Positions 20,908 through 30,717 of a stretch of 64,000 bases of DNA are shown piece by piece. The notes beneath the pieces were generated by a model. The model made no database searches and was not told the origin of the DNA. It was given only the letters and a program-made list of their open reading frames with translations. Within the stretch, counting starts at the first letter, position 1. Each line of letters begins with the position of its first letter. The stretch is from Gilichinskyi gelida (GTDB lineage: Bacteria > Acidobacteriota > Thermoanaerobaculia > Gp7-AA8), in the NCBI GenBank assembly GCA_038040385.1, contig JBBPII010000020.1, positions 1-64,000 on the forward strand. The letters run 5' to 3'. Both the position numbers and the translations under genes were made by a program.

Positions 20908-21450
20908 GGGGGGCTCGAAATCTATCGAAATGAGCTGCTCAAGTGGAGCGAGCGGGTCAATTTGATCGGGCCCGAGGCGCGTGAGAATCTCGACGCTCAT
21001 ATTGAAGAAGCACTCGTCGCCGCCGAACTGCTCAAACCGCGCGGCGAGGTCCTCGACTTCGGCAGCGGCGGCGGTCTCCCGGCCATCCCCATGGCTATCG
21101 TGTCGCCCGAGGCGCGCTTTCACCTAGTCGAGGCGGACCAGAAGAAGTGGGCGTTCCTCAAGCACGCGGCGCGCGAATGTGGATTGAACGCTGTAATTTA
21201 CGGTGATAGGCTCGACCGCGCCCTGAAGAGGTTCCCTCCAGATCTTCGGTTTTCCCTCGTCACGTCGCGCGCTGTCGGAAATCCCGAGGAGTGGGTGCCG
21301 TCGCTGGGTGAGTGGATGGAGGAGAAGGGGCGGGTGGCGCTGTTCCAAAGTACCCCGGACGCTCCTGAGGTCGGCGAGGCGGTGGAAGTGTTCAGGCTGC
21401 CTCGCGGTGCTTCGAATTTCCTCGTGACGTTCCACGTGAAACATCGATGA
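20884..21450 (+). CDS. rsmG: 16S rRNA m7G527 methyltransferase RsmG (GidB)
   Basis: The product is 188 residues from ATG 20884. The SAM-binding motif VLDFGSGGGLPAIPMAI (about 58-74) and HLVEADQKKWAFLKHAA are typical. The N-terminal helix YRNELLKWSERVNLIG matches the usual family start. Upstream in-frame codons back to 20824 translate only repeat sequence, so ATG 20884, itself in the repeat, is the likely start. The first ten residues (MLRSAQHDGG) are therefore repeat-derived. The C-terminus is shorter than typical (about 210). A parS-like site lies in the last codons and the stop overlaps parA by four bases. Confidence 0.92.
   Translation: MLRSAQHDGGLEIYRNELLKWSERVNLIGPEARENLDAHIEEALVAAELLKPRGEVLDFGSGGGLPAIPMAIVSPEARFHLVEADQKKWAFLKHAARECGLNAVIYGDRLDRALKRFPPDLRFSLVTSRAVGNPEEWVPSLGEWMEEKGRVALFQSTPDAPEVGEAVEVFRLPRGASNFLVTFHVKHR
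21428..21443. promoter_or_regulatory. parS centromere site 2 (within the 3' end of rsmG)
   Basis: CGTTCCACGTGAAACA matches the parS consensus TGTTTCACGTGAAACA at 14 of 16 positions. It is immediately before parA, a common location. It also encodes the conserved-looking end TFHVKHR of RsmG. Confidence 0.85.
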
Positions 21451-22217
21451 CGAAGATCGTCTCGCTGGCCAATCAGAAGGGCGGGGTCGGGAAAACGACC
21501 ACCGCCATCAACCTCGGCGCGTCGATTGCCGCCTGCGAGCGCCGCGTGCTGCTCGTCGATCTCGACCCTCAAGCCAACGCCACCTCCGGCCTCGGCATCG
21601 GCAAGAATGAGCCGAAATCGATGTATCCGGTGCTCGTCGACGGGATGCGCCTGCGCGACATCGTCGTTCCCACCGAGCTCGCCACGCTTTTCGTCGCGCC
21701 GTCCTCGGTTGACCTCGTCGGCGCCGAGATCGAGCTCGGCGACGCCGAGAATCGCGAGTTCCGCCTCCGAAGCGCGCTCGAAGGCGTCGCCGCCGACTAC
21801 GACTACGTCCTCATCGACTCGCCGCCATCCCTCGGACTACTGACCATCAATGGACTGACCGCGGCCGACTCCGTGCTGGTGCCGATGCAGTGCGAGTACT
21901 TCGCGCTCGAAGGCATCTCCCAACTCCTGACGACGATCGAGCGCGTGCGCGACGCGCTCAATCCCGCGCTGGAGATCGAAGGCATCGTCCTCACCATGTA
22001 CGACGACCGCATGAACCTCGCGCGGCAGGTGGCCGAGGAGGTGAGGGGGCATTTCGGGGAAAAGGTGTACGAGACCGTCGTGCCGCGAAACGTGAGGCTG
22101 GGCGAGGCGCCGTCGTTCGGGAAACCGATTATCCTGTACGACATTCGTTCGCGCGGCAGCGAGGCCTACGTCGCTCTCGCCAAAGAATTCATTCAGCGCG
22201 CGGAGCGGGTCATTTGA
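21447..22217 (+). CDS. parA: Chromosome-partitioning ATPase ParA (Soj)
   Basis: The product is 256 residues. The deviant Walker A KGGVGKTTT (11-19) with its signature lysine, the A' motif LLVDLDPQANAT and DSPPSLGLLTINGL identify a chromosomal ParA. ATP-bound dimers bind DNA nonspecifically, and ParB stimulates hydrolysis to move parS. The small N-terminus without a helix-turn-helix is the chromosomal type. It overlaps rsmG (ATGA) and its stop overlaps the parB start, so rsmG-parA-parB are coupled. Confidence 0.97.
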   Translation: MTKIVSLANQKGGVGKTTTAINLGASIAACERRVLLVDLDPQANATSGLGIGKNEPKSMYPVLVDGMRLRDIVVPTELATLFVAPSSVDLVGAEIELGDAENREFRLRSALEGVAADYDYVLIDSPPSLGLLTINGLTAADSVLVPMQCEYFALEGISQLLTTIERVRDALNPALEIEGIVLTMYDDRMNLARQVAEEVRGHFGEKVYETVVPRNVRLGEAPSFGKPIILYDIRSRGSEAYVALAKEFIQRAERVI

Positions 22218-23077
22218 TGCAACCCAAAAGAGTCCTCGGCCGCGGTCTCGGCGCGCTCATCCCGCAGAAGGCGGAGCCGGCGCCACCGCCGCGCGCGGCC
22301 GGGATGGCGGAGATTCCGATCGAGCAGATCCAGCCGAATCCGTATCAGCCGCGCCGCACGTTCAACGAGTCGTCGATCGACGAGCTCGCGCGCAGCGTGC
22401 GGGAGCACGGCATCGTGCAACCGCTGGTGGTCATGCGGGCCGGCGACCGGTACAAGCTGATCGCCGGCGAGCGGCGATTCCGCGCCGCGCAGAAGGCGGG
22501 ACTGACCACCGTTCCGGTCGTGGTGAAGGATCTGGTCAAGTCCGGCGACGCGTTGGAGATCGCGCTGGTGGAGAACATCCAGCGCGAGGACCTCAACCCG
22601 ATGGAAGAGGCCAACGCGTATCACCAGCTCCACGACGAATTCGGAATGACGCAGGAAGAGATCGCGCGCCGGGTCGGCAAAGAACGATCGACGGTGGCGA
22701 ACTTCCTGCGGCTGCTCAAGCTGCCCGCGGCGGTGAAGGAGATGCTCGCCTCGGGGCAGCTTTCGATGGGGCATGCGCGCGCGCTGCTGGCTGTGGAGTC
22801 GGCGAAAAAGCAGGAAGCGCTGGCCGAGCGCGTGGTGAAGAACAACCTCAACGTGCGGCAGACCGAGATGCTGGCGTCGGAGAAACCGAAGGCGCCGGCG
22901 AAAGAAAAAGAGAAGGACGTCTTCACCCTCGACGCCGAAGAGAAATTGCAAAGGACTTTGCGTACAAAAGTAGAGATCGATCGCAAACGGCGCGGGGGCA
23001 TAATCCACATCCGCTTCGGGAGCGAGGACGAGCTGATCCGGGTGGTCGAGGACTTGATGGGACGGAGGAACAGATGA
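22217..23077 (+). CDS. parB: Chromosome-partitioning protein ParB (Spo0J)
   Basis: The product is 286 residues from ATG 22217. The N-terminal ParA-interacting peptide KRVLGRGLGALIP is followed by the CTPase/sulfiredoxin-like domain with PNPYQPRRTF and the GERRFRAA motif (arginine-rich CTP-binding patch). A helix-turn-helix (about 137-165) and a C-terminal dimerisation domain complete it. It loads on parS, slides as a CTP clamp and drives segregation with ParA. The linker contains KPKAPAKEKEKD. It overlaps the bactofilin gene by four bases. Confidence 0.97.
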   Translation: MQPKRVLGRGLGALIPQKAEPAPPPRAAGMAEIPIEQIQPNPYQPRRTFNESSIDELARSVREHGIVQPLVVMRAGDRYKLIAGERRFRAAQKAGLTTVPVVVKDLVKSGDALEIALVENIQREDLNPMEEANAYHQLHDEFGMTQEEIARRVGKERSTVANFLRLLKLPAAVKEMLASGQLSMGHARALLAVESAKKQEALAERVVKNNLNVRQTEMLASEKPKAPAKEKEKDVFTLDAEEKLQRTLRTKVEIDRKRRGGIIHIRFGSEDELIRVVEDLMGRRNR

Positions 23078-23445
23078 ATTCAAAAAAAGGCGGTGAGCTG
23101 AACGGGTTTCTCGATCACGGCTCCTCGTTCAAGGGCGAGCTGGAGTTCGAGGACACCATGCGCATCGACGGCCGGTTCAGCGGCAAGATCGTCTCGAAGA
23201 ACGAGCTGATCGTCGGCGAGAGCGCGCACATCGAGGGCGACGTCCACGTCGGCCGCATCGCCATCAGCGGAACGGTGGTGGGGAAGATCGTCGCCAGCCA
23301 GCGGGTGGAGATCCACCGCAACGGCAAGGTCTACAGCGACATCGACACGCCGGCGCTGATCATCGAAGAAGGCGCGGTGTTTCAGGGCAACTGCGTGATG
23401 GGCGACAGGAAGGGCAACGTCACCAACATCGCCTCGAAGGCGTGA
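23074..23445 (+). CDS. Bactofilin (polymer-forming cytoskeletal protein)
   Basis: The product is 123 residues. It has a short disordered N-terminus, then a right-handed beta-helix built of repeats such as GRFSGKIVSKNELIVGES and AHIEGDVHVGRIAISGTVVG in part, as in DUF583 bactofilins. These form nucleotide-free, apolar filaments. It is translationally coupled to parB (ATGA), and in Myxococcus bactofilin scaffolds position ParAB-parS near the poles (family knowledge). A role in origin positioning is therefore plausible here. It has no membrane segment, so it would depend on the N-terminal tail for membrane contact. Confidence 0.93.
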   Translation: MNSKKGGELNGFLDHGSSFKGELEFEDTMRIDGRFSGKIVSKNELIVGESAHIEGDVHVGRIAISGTVVGKIVASQRVEIHRNGKVYSDIDTPALIIEEGAVFQGNCVMGDRKGNVTNIASKA

Positions 23446-23446
23446 A

Positions 23447-23512
23447 CCCTCACCCGGCCTTCGGCCACCCTCTCCCGCAAGCGGGAGAGGGTCCGCGAAG
23501 CGGGGGTGAGGG
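23447..23512. repeat. Palindromic repeat, family D (copy 1)
   Basis: CCCTCACCCGGCCTTCGG at the left and GGGGGTGAGGG at the right flank a strong hairpin CCCTCTCCCGCAAGCGGGAG with a four-base loop. It fills the convergent gap between the bactofilin gene and the YkgJ-family gene and ends two bases from the stop of the latter. It could terminate or protect both transcripts, but it lacks a T-tract. Confidence 0.85.
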
Positions 23513-23514
23513 CG

Positions 23515-24066
23515 TCACCACCCTCGCGTCCGCGCGATGAGCACGATGGCCTCGGGGATGGTGTACTCGTCCTCGACGCCCAGCTCGTCCTCCCACTGAA
23601 GATCCCAGGCGGCGGTTTCCTTCTCGCTCTGCGGCGCCTCGGTGAAATTGAGCTCGCAGATGTCGCCGAGGTACTTCTCGCCGTTGCGCAGCGGGAGGCC
23701 GAAGGTGCGGCAGACCAGCGGGCGATGCTCGTACATCAGGCACTCGCCGGCCTCGCTCAGGTTGGGGCACGGCGTGGCGGCGGTGCGGTCGAAGAACTTC
23801 TCCTTGGCGATGGGCGAGCATTCGCGCAGCGCGGGATGCGCCGAGGTCTCCACGATGTCGCGCGCCCGGGCGATGACCATCTTCCGGCGCGCCGGGTGCA
23901 TCTTCGTCAGCCCCTCGGCCAGGATGGGAATGTCGCCCGATCCGATCTCGAAAAGACCGTAGCAGCAGAGGGAGCAGCCGCGGCCGCACTGCAGGTTTTG
24001 CGGCTGGGCTTGGAGCACGTCGCGGAAGAACGCGTCGGCCTCTTTGAGTATGCGTTTGTACGACAT
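23515..24066 (-). CDS. YkgJ family cysteine-cluster protein
   Basis: The product is 183 residues from ATG 24066 (MSYKRILKEADAFF). The cluster CGRGCSLCC near residues 27-35, then ECSPIAKEKF, CPNLSEAGECLMYEHRPLVCRTFGLP in part, and a further C, follow the Fe-S or zinc-binding pattern of the YkgJ/UPF0153 family. Members are poorly characterised and some are thought to be oxidoreductase or modification partners. The gene is divergent from the ATP synthase operon, with 101 bases between start codons. Confidence 0.85.
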   Translation of the reverse strand: MSYKRILKEADAFFRDVLQAQPQNLQCGRGCSLCCYGLFEIGSGDIPILAEGLTKMHPARRKMVIARARDIVETSAHPALRECSPIAKEKFFDRTAATPCPNLSEAGECLMYEHRPLVCRTFGLPLRNGEKYLGDICELNFTEAPQSEKETAAWDLQWEDELGVEDEYTIPEAIVLIARTRGW

Positions 24067-24075
24067 GCTTGCCCG

Positions 24076-24105
24076 TCGACAACGTTCTTTCCGATATGGT
24101 ATACA
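24076..24105 (+). promoter_or_regulatory. Candidate promoter of the ATP synthase operon
   Basis: TCGACA (24076-24081) and TATACA (24100-24105) are separated by 18 bases, and TGG before the -10 gives an extended -10 (TGGTATAC). Transcription would begin about 55 bases before atpF'. The same AT-rich patch could serve the divergent YkgJ-family gene. Confidence 0.55.
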
Positions 24106-24167
24106 ACCGCGGCCTTGGGAAGGGGCGTAGTGTCCGCCCGCCGCTGCTTTTCCCGGCTCCTCGAACA

Positions 24168-24602
24168 ATGCAGATCAGTCTGACGCCCGATTACTCTCTG
24201 CTCGCCATCATGGTGATCTTCATCATCAATTACTTCGTGGTGAGCAAGTTCTTCATCGGCCCCATCAACGAAGTGCTGGTGGCGCGCGAGAACGAGACGC
24301 GCTCGGCCAACGAGATCTACGAGCAGTCGATGGCCCGCTTCAGCGAGGCCACCTCGCGCATGGAAGACCAACTCCACGCCGCCAAACGCGAGGCGGCGGC
24401 GCTGCGCGAGCGGTTCCGGGCGGAAGCGGCCGCGCATCGCGCGTCGGTGGTCGAGAAGACGACCGCGGATGCGAAAGGGATCGTCTCGGAAGCCGACGCC
24501 AGCCTGACGCGCGCCACGCAGGAGGCGCGGGAGACGATCGCGCGCGATTCGGAGTCGCTGGCGCGCATGGCCGCCGAGCGCATCCTCGGGAGGCCCGTTT
24601 GA
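24168..24602 (+). CDS. atpF': ATP synthase F0 subunit b' (AtpF')
   Basis: The product is 144 residues from ATG 24168. One membrane helix (about 9-28, LLAIMVIFIINYFVVSKFF) is followed by a long charged coiled coil rich in E, A and R. It forms half of the b/b' peripheral stalk that holds F1 against rotation. Two different b-type genes in tandem, with this one lacking a signal peptide, is the pattern of bacteria with b/b' heterodimers. It overlaps atpF by four bases, with the downstream gene starting at TTG. Confidence 0.88.
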   Translation: MQISLTPDYSLLAIMVIFIINYFVVSKFFIGPINEVLVARENETRSANEIYEQSMARFSEATSRMEDQLHAAKREAAALRERFRAEAAAHRASVVEKTTADAKGIVSEADASLTRATQEARETIARDSESLARMAAERILGRPV

Positions 24603-25174
24603 AACGCCGTCTCGCGATTCTCCTTCTTCTATTAATCCTCCCCGTTATCGCGTTCGCGCAGCACGGCGAAGCCGAGCACCACGAAGAGCCGAAGTTCCTC
24701 GGTGTGCCCGCCTGGATCTTCAAGCTCGTCAACATGATCGCGTTCCTCGGCGTGCTGGGCTACTTCCTGGCCGGGCCGGTGAAGAAGGCGCTCGCGGACC
24801 GCCACGAGAAAGTCCGCGCCGAAGCGGAAGAGGCCCGCGCCCGACGGGCGAAGGCCGACCAACTCGCCACGGACATCCAGGCGCGCCTGGCGCAGATCGA
24901 GACCGACGTGCGATCGATTCAGGAGCGCTCGCAGGCCGAGGGCGAGCGCCAGAAGCGCGAGCTGATCGCCGCCGCCGAGGCGGAGGCGAAGAAGATCCTG
25001 GCCGCCGCGCGCAGCGAAGTGGACAACCGCGTCAAGCACGCGCGGAAGGAGCTGACCGAGTACGCCGGGCAGCTCGCCTCCGACCGCGCCGAGCAGATCC
25101 TGCGCGAGACGATCACGGACGAGGATCGTAAGAAGCTGTTTGCGGAGAGCGTGCGGGAGGTCGGACAAGCGTGA
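24599..25174 (+). CDS. atpF: ATP synthase F0 subunit b (AtpF)
   Basis: The product is 191 residues from TTG 24599, coupled to atpF' (TTGA). The N-terminus RLAILLLLLILPVIAFAQ looks like a cleavable signal peptide. A second hydrophobic helix (FKLVNMIAFLGVLGYFLAG, about 43-61) is the actual F0 anchor. The rest is a coiled coil with the b-subunit pattern ADRHEKVRAEAEEA and a C-terminal delta-binding part. A signal-peptide-bearing b subunit is seen in some Acidobacteria and deltaproteobacteria (family knowledge). It overlaps atpH by four bases. Confidence 0.9.
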   Translation: MKRRLAILLLLLILPVIAFAQHGEAEHHEEPKFLGVPAWIFKLVNMIAFLGVLGYFLAGPVKKALADRHEKVRAEAEEARARRAKADQLATDIQARLAQIETDVRSIQERSQAEGERQKRELIAAAEAEAKKILAAARSEVDNRVKHARKELTEYAGQLASDRAEQILRETITDEDRKKLFAESVREVGQA

Positions 25175-25704
25175 TTCGCCGATTCGCCCGCCCTTACGCC
25201 CGCGCCATCATGGACGTCACGGCCTCGCCCGACCGCGCGGCCGCGCTGCTCGAGGAGCTGAAGCGCTTCGAGCAGGCGCGCAAGGGCTCGGCCGATCTGC
25301 AGGCGCTGTACGCCAACCCTGCGCAGGACACCGCCGCGAAGCTGAGCGTCACGCGCGCCATCGCCGAGCGGCTCGGCGCGTCGGACATGGCGGTCAAGGT
25401 CCTGGAAGTCCTCATCCGCAACCATCGCATCAACGACCTGGCAGCCATCGACGAGGCGCTGGCGGAGATGATCCGGCAGGCGACCGGCACGGTCGCGGCC
25501 GAGGTGCGCGCCGCGCAGCAGCCGACGCCGGCGGAGCTCGACGAGCTGCGCCGCACGCTGGAGAAGAAGGTGGGGCGGAAGGTGGAGGTCGACGTCACCG
25601 TCGACCCGGCGTTGCTGGGCGGCTTCGTGGCCAAGATCGGCAGCGAGATCTACGACGCCTCGGTTTCCGGAAAGATACATAAATTTCGTGAGTCGTTAGG
25701 ATAA
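25171..25704 (+). CDS. atpH: ATP synthase F1 subunit delta
   Basis: The product is 177 residues from GTG 25171, overlapping atpF (GTGA). The N-terminal six-helix domain contains RRFARPYARAIMDV. The conserved C-terminal motif DPALLGGFVAKIGSEIYDASV (in part) ends near KFRESLG. It links the peripheral stalk to the top of F1. It is followed five bases later by atpA. Confidence 0.95.
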   Translation: MIRRFARPYARAIMDVTASPDRAAALLEELKRFEQARKGSADLQALYANPAQDTAAKLSVTRAIAERLGASDMAVKVLEVLIRNHRINDLAAIDEALAEMIRQATGTVAAEVRAAQQPTPAELDELRRTLEKKVGRKVEVDVTVDPALLGGFVAKIGSEIYDASVSGKIHKFRESLG

Positions 25705-25709
25705 CGAAT

Positions 25710-27239
<1,530 letters not shown>

Positions 27240-27242
27240 CCG

Positions 27243-28097
27243 ATGGCCAACACGATCGACATCCGCCGCCGGATCCGCAGCGTGAAGAACACGCAGCAGA
27301 TCACCAAGGCCATGAAGATGGTGGCCGCGGCGAAGCTCCGCCGGGCGCAGGAGCGGATGTTCGCCGCGCGCCCCTACGCCGCTGCGCTGCGCCAGGTGCT
27401 CTCGTCGATCGCCACTCGGGTGGAAGAGCTCAAGCATCCGCTGCTGGAGTCGCGCGAGGAGAAAAAAGTGCTCCTCGTGGTGATCACCGCCGACAAGGGT
27501 CTGGCCGGCGCGTTCAACGCCAACGTGATCAAGGCGGCGCAGAACGCGCTGCGCGACAAGAACTGGGAATCGGTGGAGTTGCTGCCGATCGGGCGCAAGG
27601 CCAACGACTTCTTCCGCCGCCGCACCATCCCCATCCGCCGCGAGGCCACGCAGGTCTTTCAGGCCCTCTCGCTCGGCGTAGCGCAGGAGATCGCCAAGAC
27701 CATCGTCGACGACTTCATCGAGGGGCGCGTCGACGCGGTCTACGTCGTCTACAACGAATTCAAATCGATCATGACGCAGAACGTCCGCCTGGAGCGGCTG
27801 CTGCCGATCGAGCGCGCCTGGGACGAAGTGACCACCGCCGTCGAATATCTCTACGAGCCCGCGCCGGAGCAGATCTTGAGCGACCTGCTGCCGAAGCACA
27901 TCGAGTTCCAGCTCTACCGGATCCTGCTCGAGTCGGCCGCCGCCGAGCAGGGCGCGCGCATGACGGCGATGGAGGCGGCGACCAAGAACGCCAAGGACAT
28001 GATCGATCACCTGACGCTGACGTACAACCGCATCCGGCAGGCGTCGATCACCAAGGAAATCATTGAAATCGTATCCGGAGCCGCTGCGGCCGGATAG
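27243..28097 (+). CDS. atpG: ATP synthase F1 subunit gamma
   Basis: The product is 284 residues. The conserved N-terminal helix contains RRIRSVKNTQQITKAMKMVAA in part. The C-terminal helix contains RMTAMEAATKNAKDMID and ends LTYNRIRQASITKEIIEI. These form the rotating shaft coiled coil. It starts three bases after atpA. A family B repeat separates it from atpD. Confidence 0.97.
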   Translation: MANTIDIRRRIRSVKNTQQITKAMKMVAAAKLRRAQERMFAARPYAAALRQVLSSIATRVEELKHPLLESREEKKVLLVVITADKGLAGAFNANVIKAAQNALRDKNWESVELLPIGRKANDFFRRRTIPIRREATQVFQALSLGVAQEIAKTIVDDFIEGRVDAVYVVYNEFKSIMTQNVRLERLLPIERAWDEVTTAVEYLYEPAPEQILSDLLPKHIEFQLYRILLESAAAEQGARMTAMEAATKNAKDMIDHLTLTYNRIRQASITKEIIEIVSGAAAAG

Positions 28098-28172
28098 GTT
28101 CGCCGTTGGCTGTTGACCGTTGGCCGAACATCCTCATCGGCCAACAGCCAACGGTCAACGGCCAACGGAGAA
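28098..28172. repeat. Palindromic repeat, family B, in the atpD leader
   Basis: GCCGTTGGCTGTTGACCGTT on the left and GGCCAACAGCCAACGGTCAA on the right form a long stem around GGCCGAACATCCTCAT. It fills the atpG-atpD gap. A GGAG a few bases before the atpD start lies at its right edge and may be occluded by the stem. Confidence 0.9.
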
Positions 28173-28175
28173 CAA

Positions 28176-29627
28176 ATGGCAACTGACCACAAGACCGGCA
28201 AAGTCATCCAAGTCATCGGGCCCGCGCTCGACATCGAGTTCGAGGAAGGCCACCTTCCGGCGATCAACAACGCCGTGCGCATCGTCGACAACGGCGAGTT
28301 CGGCAAAGTGCCCATCGACGTCGTCGCCGAGGTGGCCGGCCACATCGGCGAGTCGCAGGTCCGCTGCATCGCCATGAAGCCCACCGACGGCATGGTCCGC
28401 GGGATGAAAGCCATCGACACCGGCGGCCCCATCACCGTTCCCGTCGGCAAGGAGACCCTCGGACGCATCCTCAACGTCCTCGGTGAGCCGGTGGACAACA
28501 AGGGTCCGGTCAATTCGAAAGAGCGCTGGGCCATCCACCGCGAGCCGCCCAAGTTCGACGAGCAGTCGACCGAGATCGAGATGTTCGAGACCGGCATCAA
28601 GGTCATCGACCTCCTCGAGCCGTACACCAAGGGTGGCAAGACCGGCCTGTTCGGTGGCGCCGGCGTCGGCAAGACCGTTCTGATCATGGAGCTCATCAAC
28701 AACGTCGCCAAGCAGCACGGCGGCTTCTCCGTGTTCGCCGGCGTCGGCGAGCGCACCCGCGAAGGCAACGATCTCTGGCTGGAGTTCGCCGAGACCGGCG
28801 TCATCGTCCCCGGCGATCCCTCGAAGTCGAAGGCGGCGCTGATCTACGGCCAGATGACCGAGCCGCCCGGCGCGCGCCTGCGCGTCGGCTTGACCGGCCT
28901 CACCGTCGCCGAGTACTTCCGCGACGCCGAGGGGCAGGACGTGCTGCTGTTCATCGACAACATCTTCCGCTTCACCCAGGCGGGATCGGAAGTCTCTGCG
29001 CTTCTGGGCCGCATGCCGAGCGCGGTCGGCTACCAACCGAACCTGGCGACGGAGATGGGCGAGCTGCAGGAGCGCATCACTTCCACCAAGCGCGGCTCCA
29101 TCACCTCGGTGCAGGCCATCTACGTCCCCGCCGACGATCTCACCGACCCCGCGCCGGCCACCGCGTTCGCGCATCTCGACGCCACGACCGTTCTCTCGCG
29201 CCAGATCGCCGAGCTGGGCATCTACCCTTCGGTCGACCCGCTGGCGTCGACCTCCAAGATTCTCGACCCCCGCATCCTGGGCGACGAGCACTACAACGTC
29301 GCGCGCTCGGTGCAGGCCGTGCTGCAGAAGTACAAGGATCTGCAGGACATCATCGCCATCCTCGGCATCGACGAGCTGTCGGAAGAGGACAAGATCGTCG
29401 TGGCCCGCGCGCGCAAGATTCAGAAGTTCCTCTCGCAGCCGTTCTTCGTGGCCACGCAGTTCACCGGCCTCGAAGGAAAGTACGTGAAGATTCCGGACAC
29501 CATCCGCGGCTTCAAGGAAATCGCGGAAGGGAAGCATGACGACGTCCCCGAGCGGGCTTTCTACAACCAGGGAACGATCGAAGACGTGCTCGAGAAGGCC
29601 GAGCAGATGAAGCGCGAGGCGGCGTAG
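28176..29627 (+). CDS. atpD: ATP synthase F1 subunit beta
   Basis: The product is 483 residues from ATG 28176. An earlier in-frame codon at 28113 would translate the repeat and is rejected. It has the catalytic Walker A GGAGVGKT (about 160-167), GERTREGNDL with the catalytic glutamate, and the signature PSAVGYQPNLATEMGELQ. It makes ATP at the alpha-beta interface. GGAG precedes the start within the flanking repeat. The stop overlaps the GTG start of atpC by one base. Confidence 0.98.
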   Translation: MATDHKTGKVIQVIGPALDIEFEEGHLPAINNAVRIVDNGEFGKVPIDVVAEVAGHIGESQVRCIAMKPTDGMVRGMKAIDTGGPITVPVGKETLGRILNVLGEPVDNKGPVNSKERWAIHREPPKFDEQSTEIEMFETGIKVIDLLEPYTKGGKTGLFGGAGVGKTVLIMELINNVAKQHGGFSVFAGVGERTREGNDLWLEFAETGVIVPGDPSKSKAALIYGQMTEPPGARLRVGLTGLTVAEYFRDAEGQDVLLFIDNIFRFTQAGSEVSALLGRMPSAVGYQPNLATEMGELQERITSTKRGSITSVQAIYVPADDLTDPAPATAFAHLDATTVLSRQIAELGIYPSVDPLASTSKILDPRILGDEHYNVARSVQAVLQKYKDLQDIIAILGIDELSEEDKIVVARARKIQKFLSQPFFVATQFTGLEGKYVKIPDTIRGFKEIAEGKHDDVPERAFYNQGTIEDVLEKAEQMKREAA

Positions 29628-30046
29628 TGGCAGACCAGATCCCGGCCAAGCTGCATCTCGTCGTCGTCACGCGGGAACGAAAGATCGTCGAGATCGACGT
29701 CGACGAAGTCATCCTTCCCGGCTACGACGGCGAGCTCGGCATTCTGCCGGGCCACACCCCGCTGCTGGCGATGCTCAAGATCGGGCAGATGCGCTACCGC
29801 AACGGCGCCACGGTCGAGCGGCTGGTGATCTCCTGGGGATTCGCCGAGGTCCTGCCGGATCGGGTCATCGTGATGGCGGAGACCGCGCGGCTGCCGGCGG
29901 AGATCGACTCCGCCGCCGCCGAGCAGACCCGCCGCGAGGCGGAAAAAGAGCTCGCCGACCTGTCGTCGCACGATCCGGAGTTCGCGATCGTGGAGGCGAG
30001 GTTGGAGGAGAGCGTGGCGATGTTGAACTTGAGACGCGAAATGTAG
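29627..30046 (+). CDS. atpC: ATP synthase F1 subunit epsilon
   Basis: The product is 139 residues from GTG 29627. An N-terminal beta-sandwich with LPGYDGELGILPGHTPLLAML (in part) is followed by the C-terminal helical hairpin with alanine- and glutamate-rich heptads. It couples F1 and F0 and inhibits hydrolysis. The last codon ATG and stop TAG (GAA ATG TAG) coincide with the TGTAGGACGG end of a family C repeat, so the gene ends in repeat sequence. No atpB or atpE follows. Confidence 0.95.
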   Translation: MADQIPAKLHLVVVTRERKIVEIDVDEVILPGYDGELGILPGHTPLLAMLKIGQMRYRNGATVERLVISWGFAEVLPDRVIVMAETARLPAEIDSAAAEQTRREAEKELADLSSHDPEFAIVEARLEESVAMLNLRREM

Positions 30047-30090
30047 GACGGGCTTTAGCCCGTCAGACGGTCTAAAGCCCGTCCTACATC
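30041..30090. repeat. Palindromic repeat, family C (double arm)
   Basis: ATGTAGGACGGGCTTTAGCC and the right arm GGTCTAAAGCCCGTCCTACAT (30069-30089) form an inverted repeat. It contains the atpC stop codon and ends just before the ATG of the next gene, so it constitutes the entire intergenic region. Confidence 0.9.
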
Positions 30091-30717
30091 ATGCAAGACT
30101 GGCTCGACCACTTCGCCGCCACCGCCTTCCGCCGCAGCGCCGACACGGCGCACGACCTCAAAACGCCGCTCAACGTCGCCGTGCTGAACCTCGAGCTGCT
30201 GCGGATGCGGCTCGCCAAGCTCATCGACACTCCCGACGAAAAACTCACCGCCTACGCCGCGTCGATCGAGACCGAACTGCGGCGGATGGCTCGCATCTTC
30301 GACGCCTTCTTCCTTCTCTCCGCGCCGCCGAAGGGCGACGAGCAGCCGCGGCTGGTCGACGTCGCGCCGTTCGCCGAGCACGCCGCCGGACCGGTCCTGG
30401 TGCGAGCGCATGAATCCAGAATTCGCGAGGCGTTCAAGCTGTTTTTCGACGGTGCTGCGCACGTTCTCTCGGACCGAACCACCAAAACCAGCAGCGGCAA
30501 CGGCCGTTTCGAGGTGACCGTCGAGGGGATTCCGCAGGCGAAAGACTTCGAGCTGACCAAGATCTTCAAGTTCTATTACAGCGATCCGAACGGCAACCCG
30601 GACCTCTCACTGGCTGCGGCAAGACTCATCGCCGAAACGTACGGCGGCGAGTTATTGTCAGGGGAGGAACATGATAAGGTCTGGTTGCGGTTGAGCTTCC
30701 CACTGGGTGAAAAATGA
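30091..30717 (+). CDS. Degenerate histidine kinase-like protein
   Basis: The product is 208 residues. It has an H box AHDLKTPLN with H21 and a following helix, as in HisKA dimerisation domains. The ATPase part is reduced: the N-box position reads FFDGAAHVL rather than NxxxNAxKH, no DxGxG G1 box is visible, and only an ending like YSDPNGNPDLSLAAARLIAE and GGEL recalls the G2 region. There is no membrane segment or sensor domain. It overlaps the NtrC-type regulator by four bases, so they form a pair. Catalysis is doubtful. It may act as a phosphotransfer protein or need a partner kinase (inference). Confidence 0.72.
   Translation: MQDWLDHFAATAFRRSADTAHDLKTPLNVAVLNLELLRMRLAKLIDTPDEKLTAYAASIETELRRMARIFDAFFLLSAPPKGDEQPRLVDVAPFAEHAAGPVLVRAHESRIREAFKLFFDGAAHVLSDRTTKTSSGNGRFEVTVEGIPQAKDFELTKIFKFYYSDPNGNPDLSLAAARLIAETYGGELLSGEEHDKVWLRLSFPLGEK

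Noticed and set aside
23447..23512. Family D hairpin considered as an intrinsic terminator
   Set aside because: The stem is strong, but no T-tract follows on either strand, and the same element is inside genes, so termination is not a safe call.
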